From positions 62,001 to 126,000 of the forward strand of contig JAUCBJ010000700.1 of the NCBI GenBank assembly GCA_032718475.1: 64,000 nucleotides of DNA, read 5' to 3'. Shown one piece after another: positions 1 through 10,540 of the stretch. Numbering within the stretch: position 1 is the stretch's first letter; each line of letters opens with the position of its first letter. Both the position numbers and the translations under genes were made by a program. Under the pieces are notes generated by a model. That model made no database searches, was not told where the DNA came from, and was given only the letters and a program-made list of their open reading frames with translations. The DNA is from Nemertoderma westbladi (lineage: Eukaryota; Xenacoelomorpha; Nemertodermatida; Nemertodermatidae).

Positions 1-2
1 TA

Positions 3-248
3 TCAGCTACTGTAGTTATAGCAGGACCATTGAACGACTGGTCTGGTACAGTACTACAGTACGTACCGTACACCCAGTACAGATGGCCCACTACTTACTT
101 TCATTTTACGGATGTATACCAGTGTAAAGGAAGACCTACCCTACAAACCGCTGACAGCGACAGGCAGATGGCCGTGTGCTACGGTATGCCTAATATAGAC
201 ATACCGCCAGCACCAGTACCTATGTTTAATGCCCAATTACTACTTTAA
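3..248 (+). CDS. C-terminal end of an unrecognised coding exon (5' truncated)
   Basis: An open frame runs from the window edge without an ATG and stops at TAA (246-248), so the start lies outside. The visible 81 residues are rich in Tyr, Pro and Trp, contain two Cys and end in Phe-Asn-Ala-Gln-Leu-Leu-Leu. There is no transmembrane segment or motif I recognise. The stop lies only 80 bp before the ATG of the SPIDR-like gene on the same strand, and I see no AATAAA in the gap. It may be the last exon of an upstream gene or a chance open frame; the composition favours real coding only weakly. Confidence 0.35.
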   Translation, partial: SATVVIAGPLNDWSGTVLQYVPYTQYRWPTTYFHFTDVYQCKGRPTLQTADSDRQMAVCYGMPNIDIPPAPVPMFNAQLLL

Positions 249-328
249 ATATATTATCTTGTACCAGAGAGCAAAGTTAATTGTCTGGTTTATTTAACAA
301 ACTTGTTAATATAATACTGTAATATGAC

Positions 329-2356
329 ATGAATAATTGGAAAAACATATTTTTTGAGGATTTTGAATTAGTCAGCCCGGGTATTACCACAGTAGATTCC
401 CCTGTCACTCCACGGAAACCGCCCTCTTCCACACCACATAAACCCCGGGTTAATCCAATCATATGGAACCCGACGTCGGCCCAACAAACACGCAGTTACG
501 ATTGGCCTAATTGGCTTCCGGATGTTGGAGATCTGTCCTGGTCCAGCCAATCACGGGAGGTATCTAGGGAAACAGGCAATGATGGCGATTTCCTGAGTAT
601 TTATAGTACCGCGGAATCGCCGTCTTTTATTCCGGCAAGCGGAATAATCGAAGGTATTAACAACACGAGTATCACTCCACAAATTATTAATGATCGAACT
701 CCCGCACAGTTGGAGAATCGACCATCTAAAAAGCGACCCTATTGGTCTCTTGAGGACAGTTTCGTAACTGGTTCGCAAGTTGCAAATGGCAAATCGAAAT
801 CTAAATCAACAAAAATAGATGGAGACAGCCCCTTGCTAATTACCAGCACTTGGTCATCAACTCAAGACTCAGAACTATCGTCTGATATTGCCGATGAAAC
901 TGTTGTCGACGTTAATTCTGCGGACAGCGAAGATATCGCGGTATCGTTCCAGGATAGCCCGTTCACCAGAGTCGCCCGTCTGTGGGACCAATTCGATGAA
1001 GGAAGAGATCTGGAGGAGGATGAGTCGGGAGACTATGAGATAAATATAGAGAACGAAGATGTTGAGGACGTCATAGGAGAGCTACGAGACGGTCGAATAG
1101 TCCGGCGTGGTTTACTGGGGTCCCAGCCCGTGGTACCGGTACCTCTCGTCTGCCACCAACCGACTCCCCTCACACAGCTGATAGAGTCCTTATCTAGCGA
1201 TGCCAACCACTCAGAATACGCCGATCAGACTCCGCAATCCGACGACGACGTTATAATCAGTCCGACTCCGACGCAAACCTCCACGAGTGGTCCGGTCGCC
1301 GACGGATCCGATATAATCATAAACTCGCCGGAAGGTGCCACCGTGATCCAGAGCGAGGGATCCCCGACCTTAGCCTATAGGGATCGCAGTCGGACCTCTA
1401 CGAAGAAAGCGAACCCGCTGGTTACGGGGGGACTGGCGGAACGGGCGAGACGACTGGAGCTGCGGAGTCGGAGTTCCGTGGCGTTCCGGTCGTTTCGTCC
1501 CGCGGACCCGGAACCGCCTCGACTCGTCGTCCTCACCGTTACGCGGTGCCACGTTGAGTGTGGCCTCGAGGTGGTCGAGTGTCGCCTACACTCCGGCGTC
1601 GTCTGCTGCCATGGCGACACCCCGGTATCTAGGGTCGCGCTGATGTTCCCTGTGGACGAATCGACTCCACTGCGGCTTCCCGAGGGCTCCCAACTAGCGG
1701 TCGACGAACCCTGGCAGGTTTTTCGACCGGAAGTTTCCGGGATTCCGGTTCTCCTCGCTCGGAACGTCCAGCTCATTAGTTCACCGTCGTTGCAACGCGT
1801 TCCCATAGTTACCATGGACTCCCCAGCCTTCATTGGTCCGCCTACGGGCTGGGAGACCCGCGCGTTACGCAGACTAATAGAACTCTACCCCAGCCACTAT
1901 GTCGCTAAAAAGATTGTGCGCCATCTATCGGCAACATCTAGTACCGCAGAATGCGATTCGACTACCAAAACTGTTCCAGAATTAAATAAAAAAACAAACA
2001 ATCTTTTTGAAATTAATTCTGGAATCAGCCTGAAAGCTCGTGTTTATTTCTGTAACTATAGCAACAGCGTTTCAGGAAGACCCCCGCTATTTGGTGGTTC
2101 GTATTCCTACACTGTTGCGTTAGTTAGGGGTCTGTCTAGCGGGTTTAGTGTAGTGACCTGGCCCTACCGTTATGTGGCCCTCTCTAGAGACCAAGTGGTC
2201 TCATTAACTGGTCTCTATCTGTGTAAAACAATGAACTCCGTTCAGACTGTTCGCTTTATTTATGGGGCCTGTCGCGAGTCTCTTCCGCAAGCAATTATAA
2301 AGAAGATATTAACACCTGCAAACAATAATGTTTCGCTTTTTGTTGCCTCTCAATGA
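329..2356 (+). CDS. SPIDR: SPIDR-like DNA-repair scaffold protein, single exon, short
   Basis: A 675-aa open frame starts at the first ATG after an upstream stop. The first 350 residues are acidic and Ser/Thr-rich with two Trp-Ser-Ser motifs followed by acidic residues (about 67 and 172). Residues about 364-484 hold the segment I recognise: a GGLAERARRL-type motif, a following Ser-rich helix, a hydrophobic VLTV strand with Cys/Glu residues, then a Pro-Trp-Gln strand leading into IPVLLARN. Order and spacing match the N-terminal half (DUF4502 region) of vertebrate SPIDR, a scaffold linking BLM helicase and RAD51 in homologous recombination. Residues about 575-660 look like a beta-rich domain. 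The vertebrate protein is about 900 aa, so the C-terminal third is absent. The gene has no introns here, unlike the vertebrate one. Assignment rests on remembered motif order, not an alignment; family membership is likely, activity is unknown. Confidence 0.55.
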   Translation: MNNWKNIFFEDFELVSPGITTVDSPVTPRKPPSSTPHKPRVNPIIWNPTSAQQTRSYDWPNWLPDVGDLSWSSQSREVSRETGNDGDFLSIYSTAESPSFIPASGIIEGINNTSITPQIINDRTPAQLENRPSKKRPYWSLEDSFVTGSQVANGKSKSKSTKIDGDSPLLITSTWSSTQDSELSSDIADETVVDVNSADSEDIAVSFQDSPFTRVARLWDQFDEGRDLEEDESGDYEINIENEDVEDVIGELRDGRIVRRGLLGSQPVVPVPLVCHQPTPLTQLIESLSSDANHSEYADQTPQSDDDVIISPTPTQTSTSGPVADGSDIIINSPEGATVIQSEGSPTLAYRDRSRTSTKKANPLVTGGLAERARRLELRSRSSVAFRSFRPADPEPPRLVVLTVTRCHVECGLEVVECRLHSGVVCCHGDTPVSRVALMFPVDESTPLRLPEGSQLAVDEPWQVFRPEVSGIPVLLARNVQLISSPSLQRVPIVTMDSPAFIGPPTGWETRALRRLIELYPSHYVAKKIVRHLSATSSTAECDSTTKTVPELNKKTNNLFEINSGISLKARVYFCNYSNSVSGRPPLFGGSYSYTVALVRGLSSGFSVVTWPYRYVALSRDQVVSLTGLYLCKTMNSVQTVRFIYGACRESLPQAIIKKILTPANNNVSLFVASQ

Positions 2357-2403
2357 TATACTTTTTTAGCGTTTTGGCACTAAAGTAAATTTATTTTAGT
2401 GTG

Positions 2404-3045
2404 TACACCATGCCCCGGAATATAGTGTGGTCATTTAATGACATAATTTAATTTTAAGTTGTACAGTACCACTAGAAAGGATTAGAATATATGTAAAATC
2501 ATTTGAATTTGGTTGGGAAATAGCTGAGATATGGGCATTCGAAAGTTGCATGTATTTGCTTCCACTGCAGGCCATTTATTCTATTTAATAAATACATCAT
2601 ATTCTGGAACTTTTTGTTTATCTCATAAGTAAATGGGCAACAGTCATGGCCTGGCAACAATGCGCAATGCCTATGATAACATTAGTATGGATATTTATAC
2701 ATAAGCAAAATATTCTAGAACATGATGTATTTATTATACGGCCAGCTAATGGCCAGCTTTCTAACAGTACCAACAGACATCAATAAGGTAGAAGAATAAC
2801 TGCGGTGTAACTGGGTGGGGTGTATCACCGGAGTCACATTTTCTAAACGCTTGTACAGTAGTTAAATAATGAAAGCGAAAATAAAAATTCTGGCTCACCC
2901 ACTAAGGAGGAGGGAGATGAAACTATCTCTGTTTCAAATTTTATGCAATCTCATTACGATTTGTAGAAAATATTTTTTTTTTTTTTGGGGGGGGGGGGGG
3001 TGTCGTATAATTGAATTGCGACGCTATATTCCGGGGCATGGTGTA
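2404..3045. mobile_element. Inverted-repeat element, family A (TA flanks)
   Basis: Positions 2404-2425 and 3024-3045 are perfect 22-bp inverted repeats beginning TACACCATGCCCCGG, so the element may be bounded by a TA target duplication. The interior has no coding capacity and carries a T-run followed by about 13 G near 2970-3000. Related copies lie at 18248-18975 and 19672-19937. TA flanks and short size fit a non-autonomous Tc1/mariner-like element, by inference. Confidence 0.75.
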
Positions 3046-3115
3046 TAAAATATATTTCTCTACTTTTCGTAATAAATATGTACCAAAGATAAATTAGAGA
3101 TGTAAATAATTATTA

Positions 3116-3770
3116 CTAGAAAGCCAGCAAGCTGGCTATAAGAAGAACGTCCACACTCCACAGACAAACGTAGTGTAGTTGTGGCCCATCTTACAGTCTC
3201 GAGAAAAAGTAATACCCCCTACATATCATTATTATTAACCTATAAAGCATTTGAACGGCCCAATGCTTAAAATGCAATCAGTTCGCCTCCCACCTAACAT
3301 AGCAGCGAGTAACCTTATAGATTTTCCCATAGGATTCACTGGGACGAGCTATTCAGCTGGCGGGGTAATACGTAACAAACTAAGAGTTGTTTTTTTCTCC
3401 TGTCTGGGTTAGAGAGAGGTAGTAATAAACTTGGCAAGTAATATACGTCTCTGCAGTTTGGGCTATCCTTTCAATCAATAGTAGTAGCTTACTAGGCCAT
3501 CATGAGTACCAGCAGCTGGTGTTTCTATAATTGAGTCTTTGGCAATTTTCGTGCTTTGGGGCTTTTTTTTCGAAATAAAAAATAAACACTACACACACAA
3601 ATAAACACAAACAAATAAACAATAATTTCTTTCGAACTTTTTTTCCACATGAAGAAAAGAGCTGTGTCGATTGATATAACTTTCATTGGCGGACGAGCTA
3701 TAGCTTCGGAGGAGTTAACCCGATATACATACATACATAGTGAATACTCTTACAGTAAGAAGTAATAACG
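3116..3770. repeat. Family B inverted-repeat element, left end plus interior
   Basis: It begins CTAGAAAGCCAGCAAGCTGG, the same terminus as the complete copy at 21064-21498. Interior blocks (the CAGCAGCTGGTGTTTCTAT block near 3510 and the TAGCTTCGGAGGAGTT block near 3700) recur at 32168-32470. The right terminus is not visible here. No coding region. Confidence 0.6.
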
Positions 3771-3888
3771 GTCTTCTAAATATGGTGTAATCAATCTAGC
3801 AATCCACCGAGCGTAACGTGGTCTGCAATAGAAATGAGTTTACTATATCTGAATAATTAACATTTTTTGTACCTTTTCTTTATCCAAT

Positions 3889-4222
3889 AACCGTATTTCT
3901 TCGAATAAGAGCCCCCCTTGAATAAACGCCCCTTCAAATTAACCCCCCCACCCCCCCCCCCCCCCCCTTCCCCCACCTACCATCAAATTAGCAACTTAAC
4001 CGCCCTCCCCGAATAAACGCCAGCGGCGTTTAATACTGCGATACACAATTATCATTAATATATAGGGCCAAATGCCGTGTCCGTCTGTCTGTCTGTTTAA
4101 CAACATTCTTTATGAGGGTATTTAGATTCAAAATGCTGAAATTATAGAACATAAACGCTCCTACTCGAAACCACACATTTGGAACTTAAACGCCTTGGCT
4201 CTTATTCGAAGAAATACGGTAT
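3889..4222. mobile_element. Short inverted-repeat element with Tyr-free, C-rich interior
   Basis: The left end (ACCGTATTTCTTCGAATAAG, about 3889-3908) is matched in reverse complement at about 4200-4222. The interior has several GAATAAACGCC-type repeats and a long C-run around 3943-3967. There is no open frame. It looks like a MITE; class not determinable. Confidence 0.6.
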
Positions 4223-4697
4223 TTACGATTATTTTCATATTCTCAGAGGTGTGGCAGCTCTGTAACTCTGCAGCTCTGTAAAAACCTAGTTTACTAAAGT
4301 TTATTTGAAACTGGGTTGGGACTGTTTTTATCAGGATTATTAGGAAGCAACATTCGTGATAAACGTTGTAATTAGTACGGTGTCTCGCTACTGCGTAAAC
4401 AACAGTGGCACATTCCCTGATGCCGTCGGGAGAAAGATTTAAAAAATAAACTGCAGCTAAACTGCTGCTCCTCAGAGTGAATGCGTCAGTGGCGTTTGAG
4501 ACTGCTGGTACTCGTAAATGCGGCTCCACGTGTGGCGGACATACGGCCGCTCTCCCGTTTGTAACAGTTTATGCACGGGAAGTAATCCTTGCCGAGAGAA
4601 TTGTGTGAGATAGACGCTCTCCGGTGCGGATCCGTTGGTGACTGCTTAGTGTTTAGGACGCTTTTCTGTGTGATCGCCTTATCGTAAGTTTCACAAA

Positions 4698-5709
4698 CGT
4701 AGATCAGTTCTCCAGTGTGGGATCTTTGGTATCTAATTAGGCAACTCTTCTCCAGGGTGGGACCTTTGGTGTCTAATTAGGCAACTCTTCTCCAGTGTGG
4801 GACCTTTGGTGTCTAATTAGGCAACTCTTCTCCATTGTGGGACCTTTGTTGTCTAATTAGGCAACTCTTCTCCAGTGTGGGACATTTGGTGTCTAATTAG
4901 GCAACTCTTCTCCAGTGTGGGACATTTGGTGTCTAATTTGGCAACTCTTCTCCAGTGTGGGACCTTTGGTGTCTAATTAGGCAACTCTTCTCCATTGTGG
5001 GACCTTTGTTGTCTAATTAGGCAACTCTTCTCCAGTGTGGGACCTTTGGTGTCTAATTAGGCAACTCTTCTCCAGTGTGGGACCTTTGGTGTCTAATTAG
5101 GCAACTCTTCTCCATTGTGGGACCTTTGTTGTCTAATTAGGCAACTCTTCTCCAGTGTGGGACCTTTGGTGTCTAATTAGGCAACTCTTCTCCAGGGTGG
5201 GACCTTTGGTGTCTAATTAGGCAACTCTTCTCCATTGTGGGACCTTTGGTGTCTAATTAGGCAACTCTTCTCCATTGTGGGACCTTTGTTGTCTATTAGG
5301 CAACTCTTCTCCAGTGTGGGACATTTGGTGTCTAATTTGGCAACTCTTCTCCAGTGTGGGATCTTTGGTATCTAATTAGGCAACTCTTCTCCAGTGTGGG
5401 ACCTTTGGTGTCTAATTTGGCAAATCTTCTCCAGTGTGGGACATTTGGTGACTAATTAGGCAACTCTTCTCCAGTGTGGGACCTTTGGTGTCTAATTAGG
5501 CAACTCTTCTCCATTGTGGGACCTTTGTTGTCTAATTAGGCAACTCTTCTCCAGTGTGGGACATTTGGTGTCTAATTTGGCAACTCTTCTCCAGTGTGAG
5601 ATCTTTGGTATCTAATTAGGCAACTCTTCTCCAGGGTGGGACCTTTGGTGTCTAATTAGGCAACTCTTCTCCAGTGTGGGACCTCTGGTGTCTAATTCGG
5701 CAACTCTTC
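4698..5709. repeat. 40-bp tandem array, about 25 copies
   Basis: The unit contains GCAACTCTTCTCCAG and GTCTAATTAG and repeats every 40 bp (for example 4741, 4781, 4821). Variants are few (ATTGTGG for AGTGTGG, TTGTTG for TTGGTG) and recur in a patterned way, suggesting block amplification. One unit near 5290 is 39 bp. The array ends about 20 bp before a good acceptor-like sequence (TTTCTACAG, 5722-5730) that precedes the C48 peptidase remnant. Confidence 0.9.
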
Positions 5710-5924
5710 CATGATAACGTCTTTCTACAGGTATCACAGCTGATTGATCCCCCTCAAATTGGAGGGGCTTCTTCTATTCACAATATCTTGGGGTCGAATA
5801 TCATCAGTCTATACCCCATCCTCTACCAACACCTCTCTCTCAGCCATCACCACAAACGCCGCCATCGCAATGTCCCACTCCCAGCCTCTCCAAATCAACC
5901 ACAAACCCCCAAACCACCACTGAT

Positions 5925-6710
5925 AACACCCCCTTCACATATCACATACATCACCAGCAGCAACACCAATTCCTATAGAAGTATACCCAAACCCAAACGA
6001 CTCCTCACAAGCAGACCTCTGCACTGATGAAATTGAAATGCATATCACACAATATCTAAAAAGACTCAAACCAACTGCTATACCAGGAATGATATTTCCA
6101 ACAGCAAGAGATCTGCAGAGTCTAGAAGAAGGGCAATGGCTGATTGATGGAGTAATTGATGGTTTTTTCATCTTGCTAAGCAGGAACTGCCCCACTGTTA
6201 CATGCGTTCCAAGTCAATTATGTCAAAAACTACAATCAACGAATTATGACAATCTTAGCGCTATTAAATACATCGCTAGACAATAATATATTGGTACTTA
6301 CAATGGAGTCAAACCTAATTTTATTCTCATCCCTGAATGTACACAAAACCACTTTGTACTGCATGTTGTGGATATTGCCGAGAAAAAAGTATATTTTCTG
6401 TCCTCACTTGAAAAGTCCCTTCCCAACAAAACAACCTTCCAGATTTGCGATCTTCTGGTTACTATAGATCGATTAACCAAATCAACCACAAAGTACCCAA
6501 ATAATCAATACCGTCAATGGTCGGTTTCAACAAGTCCTTTCGGCTTTCCAAAGCAACCAAACAATCATGACTGTGGAGTTTATGTTTGTTTGTATGCCAT
6601 CGCAATCGCGCAGTCTTCAGAGGTTGTATATCTTTCCGTAATGACAGCAATAAGTGCAGGCAATGGTTATACGATTGTCTGCAATCAGTAAAGTTCTACA
6701 TGCCAAAAAA
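5925..6710 (+). pseudogene. Ulp1/SENP-type C48 cysteine peptidase remnant
   Basis: Frame 2 reads a typical Ulp1 N-lobe (…LQSLEEGQWLIDGVIDGFF… near 6110-6170), is cut by an in-frame TAA at 6284-6286, then continues in the same frame with the catalytic half: NHFVLHVVDI (catalytic His region, 6347-6376) and, about 70 residues later, a Trp, Pro-Lys-Gln and NNHDCGVYVC with the nucleophile Cys (6565-6594). Near 6640 homology appears to shift frame into a tail resembling CLQSVKFYMPK. Family enzymes cleave SUMO or related conjugates, and such domains are often carried by DNA transposons. A stop plus a frameshift makes this copy dead unless unusual splicing applies. Host gene versus transposon origin is open; I favour transposon. 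Confidence 0.6.
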
Positions 6711-7650
6711 TAATAATAACAGAGGCACTGGATTGATCGCCAGAACGATGTATACTTCCTTCCGGTTGGTATTTCTTCGCCGTAAGCGATTAGTGCTATG
6801 TGTATAATGAGCCATCAGTGGATATGTCGGATTGCTCGTGGAAATCGCATGCAGCTATATTTGGAGTTGTTAGTGTTGGGTAAGTGTAAGTAGCTGAGCG
6901 CTGCTCCACTGAGGCGCTTGTATTTATTTTATTTTCATATTAAACTTCATCGTTTATTTGGTTATTGCACAGACACACAGGCAGTTACACATGGTAACTG
7001 GTAATATAAATATTGGGTTCTTCTACAGTATCTATATAAACTTCACTAACCTCTAATGAATTCATAAAATCCAAGATATTGCATAAATTATAATACAGTA
7101 ACTAAAATAACATAATTATGGAATGCTATGAAATAAATAAGTAAAAAATATGTAATTTTATTTTTAGGTTATGTTGGGTCATCGCGTTGGAACTGAGTTA
7201 GGTAATGTTTTTTAGTGCGACATTAAATTCTTTGAAATTTTGGTATTTTGAAGTTACTACCGTGGTAATTCAATCCATATTTGTATTAATTTAATTGTTA
7301 AATATGTATGGCCGTAAGAATTTTTAGTTTTTGCTATTTTAATTTTAAATGTTCGTGGGTTTTATGGGCTTATAAGTATTCATTTTTAAAAAATGGTAGA
7401 TCGAGAGGTTTGAATGGTTCCGATATTTTTAGTAAATATTTGTGTACAAATGTGATGCCGTAGAACCGCCGCGAGATGCATGGAGTGTTGGGATTTTAGG
7501 TTTTTTGCGGAGTTCGGTAGAACAATCTTAGTTTTTTTTTATTTTAGGAATATTATTATCTACTGTATAATCTTATGTGGATATGTAGAAGTAAGAGTGT
7601 TGCTATGCTTTTTATTGAATATGATAAACATTTTTATGTGGCAGCTGGTG
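6711..7650. other. AT-rich stretch, nothing recognised
   Basis: No open frame with family resemblance, no tandem repeat and no inverted repeat that I can see. Confidence 0.5.
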
Positions 7651-7654
7651 TCAC

Positions 7655-7872
7655 TATGTCAAGTACAATGCACACATCTCCAACCAGACACTATATAACA
7701 TTGGAGGTGTCTCATTGGTTCCCCCAAGCTTGACACTTGAACAAAGACGCCTCCGCTTTGCAGGACATTGCTTTCGCCGTGGGGACCAGTCTGTACACAT
7801 TCTTGTGCTTTGGCAGCAGCATGGAGAAAATAAGCATGGTGGACAACCCATGACTATCGTGAGACGCTTCAT
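7655..7872 (+). pseudogene. RTE-type LINE, 3' coding fragment (first part)
   Basis: The frame from about 7659 reads VKYNAHISNQTLYNIGG, then LEQRRLRFAGHCFRRGDQS and HGENKHGGQP. It matches the C-terminal region of the RTE element at 13500-15963 (RERRLRFSGHCWRSKDEV … HGKRSRGRPA). The reading stops at 7873, where unrelated sequence begins; homology resumes at 8540. A second decayed copy lies at 23180-23500. Confidence 0.65.
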
Positions 7873-8539
7873 TTATTATTATAATTATAGCATATAGGGT
7901 AGCCTAGGTCTGTAGGTCAGTAGGTATTTCTTATTGGCAGAATGGTGAAGGAAGGGCCTGACACCTGACAGTCGCCTCTCCAGCTCTCAATACACAAGAC
8001 TGCAGTACTGCAGCAGTAGGCCTACTGCATGAATATTGAATACAGGAATAGTGAATAATGAATAGCTGTCCCCTCACAGAGTCTGGTGTTTTCAGTTATC
8101 GGTATACAATCCACAATCTGACAGTTCTGCAGTTTTTATAGGTCACTAGGACGGGTAAATCTTTTCGACCTACGCGTAGGACGATAAATAATAATTTAGG
8201 TAATAATGTATTAATTCAATAACAAGGGAAATAATGATTTAAAATTGCCACCACGTGAAGATCAATATATTTACCCAATAGTATGCAGGGCAAGTGTTTT
8301 AGGCATTACAGTTATTGAATTTATGTATTGGGGTCGCATGTGACCCCAGGAACCTAAGGGTTGTTAAGGGATGTTTCCCACCTAGATGGTGGGGGGTAAA
8401 AAATTTATACGTTTTTTTGTTCACCATAACCAGGGTTATGCACTTCATGAAAACCAACCCAATTTACCTGCACACAAGAAAGCTGTGCTGCTGCAAAGTC
8501 GGGTTGGGGTCACACATGACCCCAGGGACACAGAAGGGT
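7873..8539. mobile_element. Probable insertion of about 670 bp splitting the RTE fragment
   Basis: The related copy at 23.2-23.5 kb is continuous across this point, so the extra DNA here looks inserted. Near its right side it has two copies of a palindrome-like GGGGTC…GACCCCAGG motif (8332-8352 and 8505-8526). I could not define terminal repeats, so the ends are approximate. Confidence 0.4.
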
Positions 8540-8705
8540 TAAAGGGCACTGGCCTTGAAGATGCGGATAATCTCGCGAAAGTCATGGGGGATACGAAGTT
8601 GTGGCGGTGCAAGTTTGTTGATAAAGCCGGGATAGCATTCTTAATGCACGCTGCATTGGGCTTGCCAATTGCGGATTGCATGGTGGTGACAAAATATTTT
8701 TGTTA
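8540..8705 (+). pseudogene. RTE-type LINE, 3' coding fragment (second part)
   Basis: The frame reads KGTGLEDADNLAKVMGDTKL then Trp-Arg, the usual RTE tail (acidic, followed by a Met and Asp-X-X-X-Trp). It continues the fragment ending at 7872. It is followed by non-coding sequence. Confidence 0.55.
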
Positions 8706-9019
8706 AGCCAGATTAGCATCTCAATGTGAAGCTTCAATGCAGCAGGCCGGTTATATTATAGAGATGCGACATCGATTCAGTCAGACTGCAGTAGATGCAG
8801 TATATTACAAATGTTACAGAAATTTTATTAAAAACGAATGTGAAATGAAATAAACTACGTCTGTGAACCATTTCAAAAAATTCAGTATACATTATTTTAC
8901 AATCAAGGCAAGGCATATTTTTTAGTACATGAGATTTCTCGAAAGATTTTTTACTTCGATAAAGAGGGCAGGGTAGATAGCTATTATAAGTATTGGATGA
9001 GTTGGCCGCAATAAAATTA

Positions 9020-9110
9020 AAAAGAGATCCCGAAAATCGGGATCCCGAAAGTTGCAATCCCGATCCCGAATCCCGAAAATTGTGGATCCCGATCCCGCTG
9101 CAACACTAGG
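9020..9110. mobile_element. hAT-like element terminus
   Basis: Repeated CCCGAAA/GGGATCCC motifs end in CGCTGCAACACTA at about 9110. This resembles the terminal TAGTGTTGCAGCGGGAT-type inverted repeat and subterminal repeats of non-autonomous hAT transposons (reverse orientation). The other end was not found. It abuts a LINE fragment directly. Confidence 0.35.
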
Positions 9111-9290
9111 GTGTACATAAGAGGCCCCATTAGGGTACTTCGAGGGACATCCCTTTTTTCAGTCAAGTCTGTTGAAATAATGTTTCCTATTTTAACTTTC
9201 TTTTTGCGGTCTGAGAGGTGATTATTAATTAATTTTATTGACGTTGAATTAAATCCTAAGGCATCGAGTACTTTTCCACAGATGGTTTAT
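9111..9290 (-). pseudogene. Non-LTR retrotransposon reverse-transcriptase fragment
   Basis: The minus strand reads KVLDALGFNSTSIKLINNHL, then SDRKKKVKIGNIISTDL, then DVPRSTLMGPLMY. This is the RT palm segment that normally reads SYLSDRKQ … GVPQGSILGPLLF in CR1/Jockey-type LINEs. The Gly-Val-Pro-Gln-Gly motif is decayed to Asp-Val-Pro-Arg-Ser. It is cut at 9110 by the hAT-like terminus. Confidence 0.55.
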
Positions 9291-9749
9291 GAACCGTATC
9301 TAGTATTTCTGACGTATCTAGTAAAGATGTATACAATTTTTGTACCGTTGTAATGATGTTTAGATAAATAAAAAACACATTTCTTTAAAGCAAATCACTT
9401 GAACTAATTCCCACAGAGAATGTGTGTTGGAAAGCCATTAAATACCGAATGACCGACCCCATTTTATCAGTTTACCTTTGAACTAATTCAATGTTTGTTT
9501 AGTAATTAAATTGTTTTTCTTTGGTTAAAATATATCAAACAATTGTATAATAATTACTCAACTATTACCCCAATAATCTTGAACATTATTTATAATATTT
9601 TAAAATGTTTATTAAATAATACTAATCTTGTCAGTCCCTAAATAGTGGAAATGTATAGACGATATTTATCAAAAATCGACAATAATAATAAATTAATTTT
9701 ATTATTATTTTAATAACAAGGTGAATCTTCAGATAATAGATCTATTTGC

Positions 9750-10540
9750 GGTGATTATGATGGGCACTTATTTTTCCATCATTAAAATTAATTCTTTTTT
9801 TTTCTCTAAATTTAGTGCAATACTCACCATGTTAAATAATTTTCACTAAAATTAATCACTTATCACTAAAATAAATCACTTATAACTAAATTTTATCACT
9901 TACCACTAAAATAAATTCATTATCCACAAAATGAAATCTATATTTATTTTAGTGATGTAACTATATTTATTAGATATCCCACCTCTGCCTGTTTGGTAGC
10001 GTACCGTACTCCAGTACCCGTGTAGTGTACGCAGAGTACTATACAGTTACAGTGTGTACTAGTGTGCTAAATAGAAGTTACCAATTGAAAGGTAAGAGCA
10101 GGTTACAGTGGAGGGTTTTTCTAACCAAAACCATAAATAAATAATGTTGTTAACAATTCAGGTAAAGAAGCAGGTTACAGAGGTAGGCTTTCATAACCAA
10201 AACAATAAACAACGTTGTTACCACTTGAGGGAAATGAGCAGGTTAGAGAGCTGAGCTTTTCTAACCAAAACAATAAACAATGTTGTTACCAATTGGGTGA
10301 AAGGACAAGTTACAGAGGTGAGATTTTATAACTAGTAAAATATGTACCGGTACTTCAAATCCCAATGCCAATAAAATGTATAGTTATGAATGATTGATTA
10401 ATTTTAGCGGGGAATGATTAAATTTAGTGAAAAAAGCGCAATAAAAATAGTGGAAGAATGATTAATTTTAGTGGAAGAGATTTAGTTGAAAGAATGTTTA
10501 GTGATAAAAAAATTAATTGTGATTATGATGTGATACAAGA
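9750..10540. repeat. AT-rich repeat region with (CACTAAAATAAAT)-type units
   Basis: About 9840-9950 has several CACTTATCACTAAAATAAAT-like units. About 10400-10510 carries the same theme in reverse complement (TTAATTTTAGTGGAAG-type), so this may be a decayed inverted-repeat element. GTGATTATGATG flanks both sides (about 9753 and 10524) in direct orientation. Confidence 0.4.
10078..10330. repeat. Imperfect tandem repeat of about 70 bp, four copies
   Basis: GCAGGTTACAG-type cores at about 10097, 10170, 10238 and 10305, each followed by CTAACCAAAACAATAAACAA and GTTGTTACCAATTG. A stray partial copy lies at about 17565. Confidence 0.65.

Noticed and set aside
1375-1833. 152-codon minus-strand frame
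   Set aside because: Shadow of the SPIDR-like coding strand.
4698-5709. Possible CRISPR-like array
   Set aside because: Direct tandem units without unique spacers, in an animal genome.
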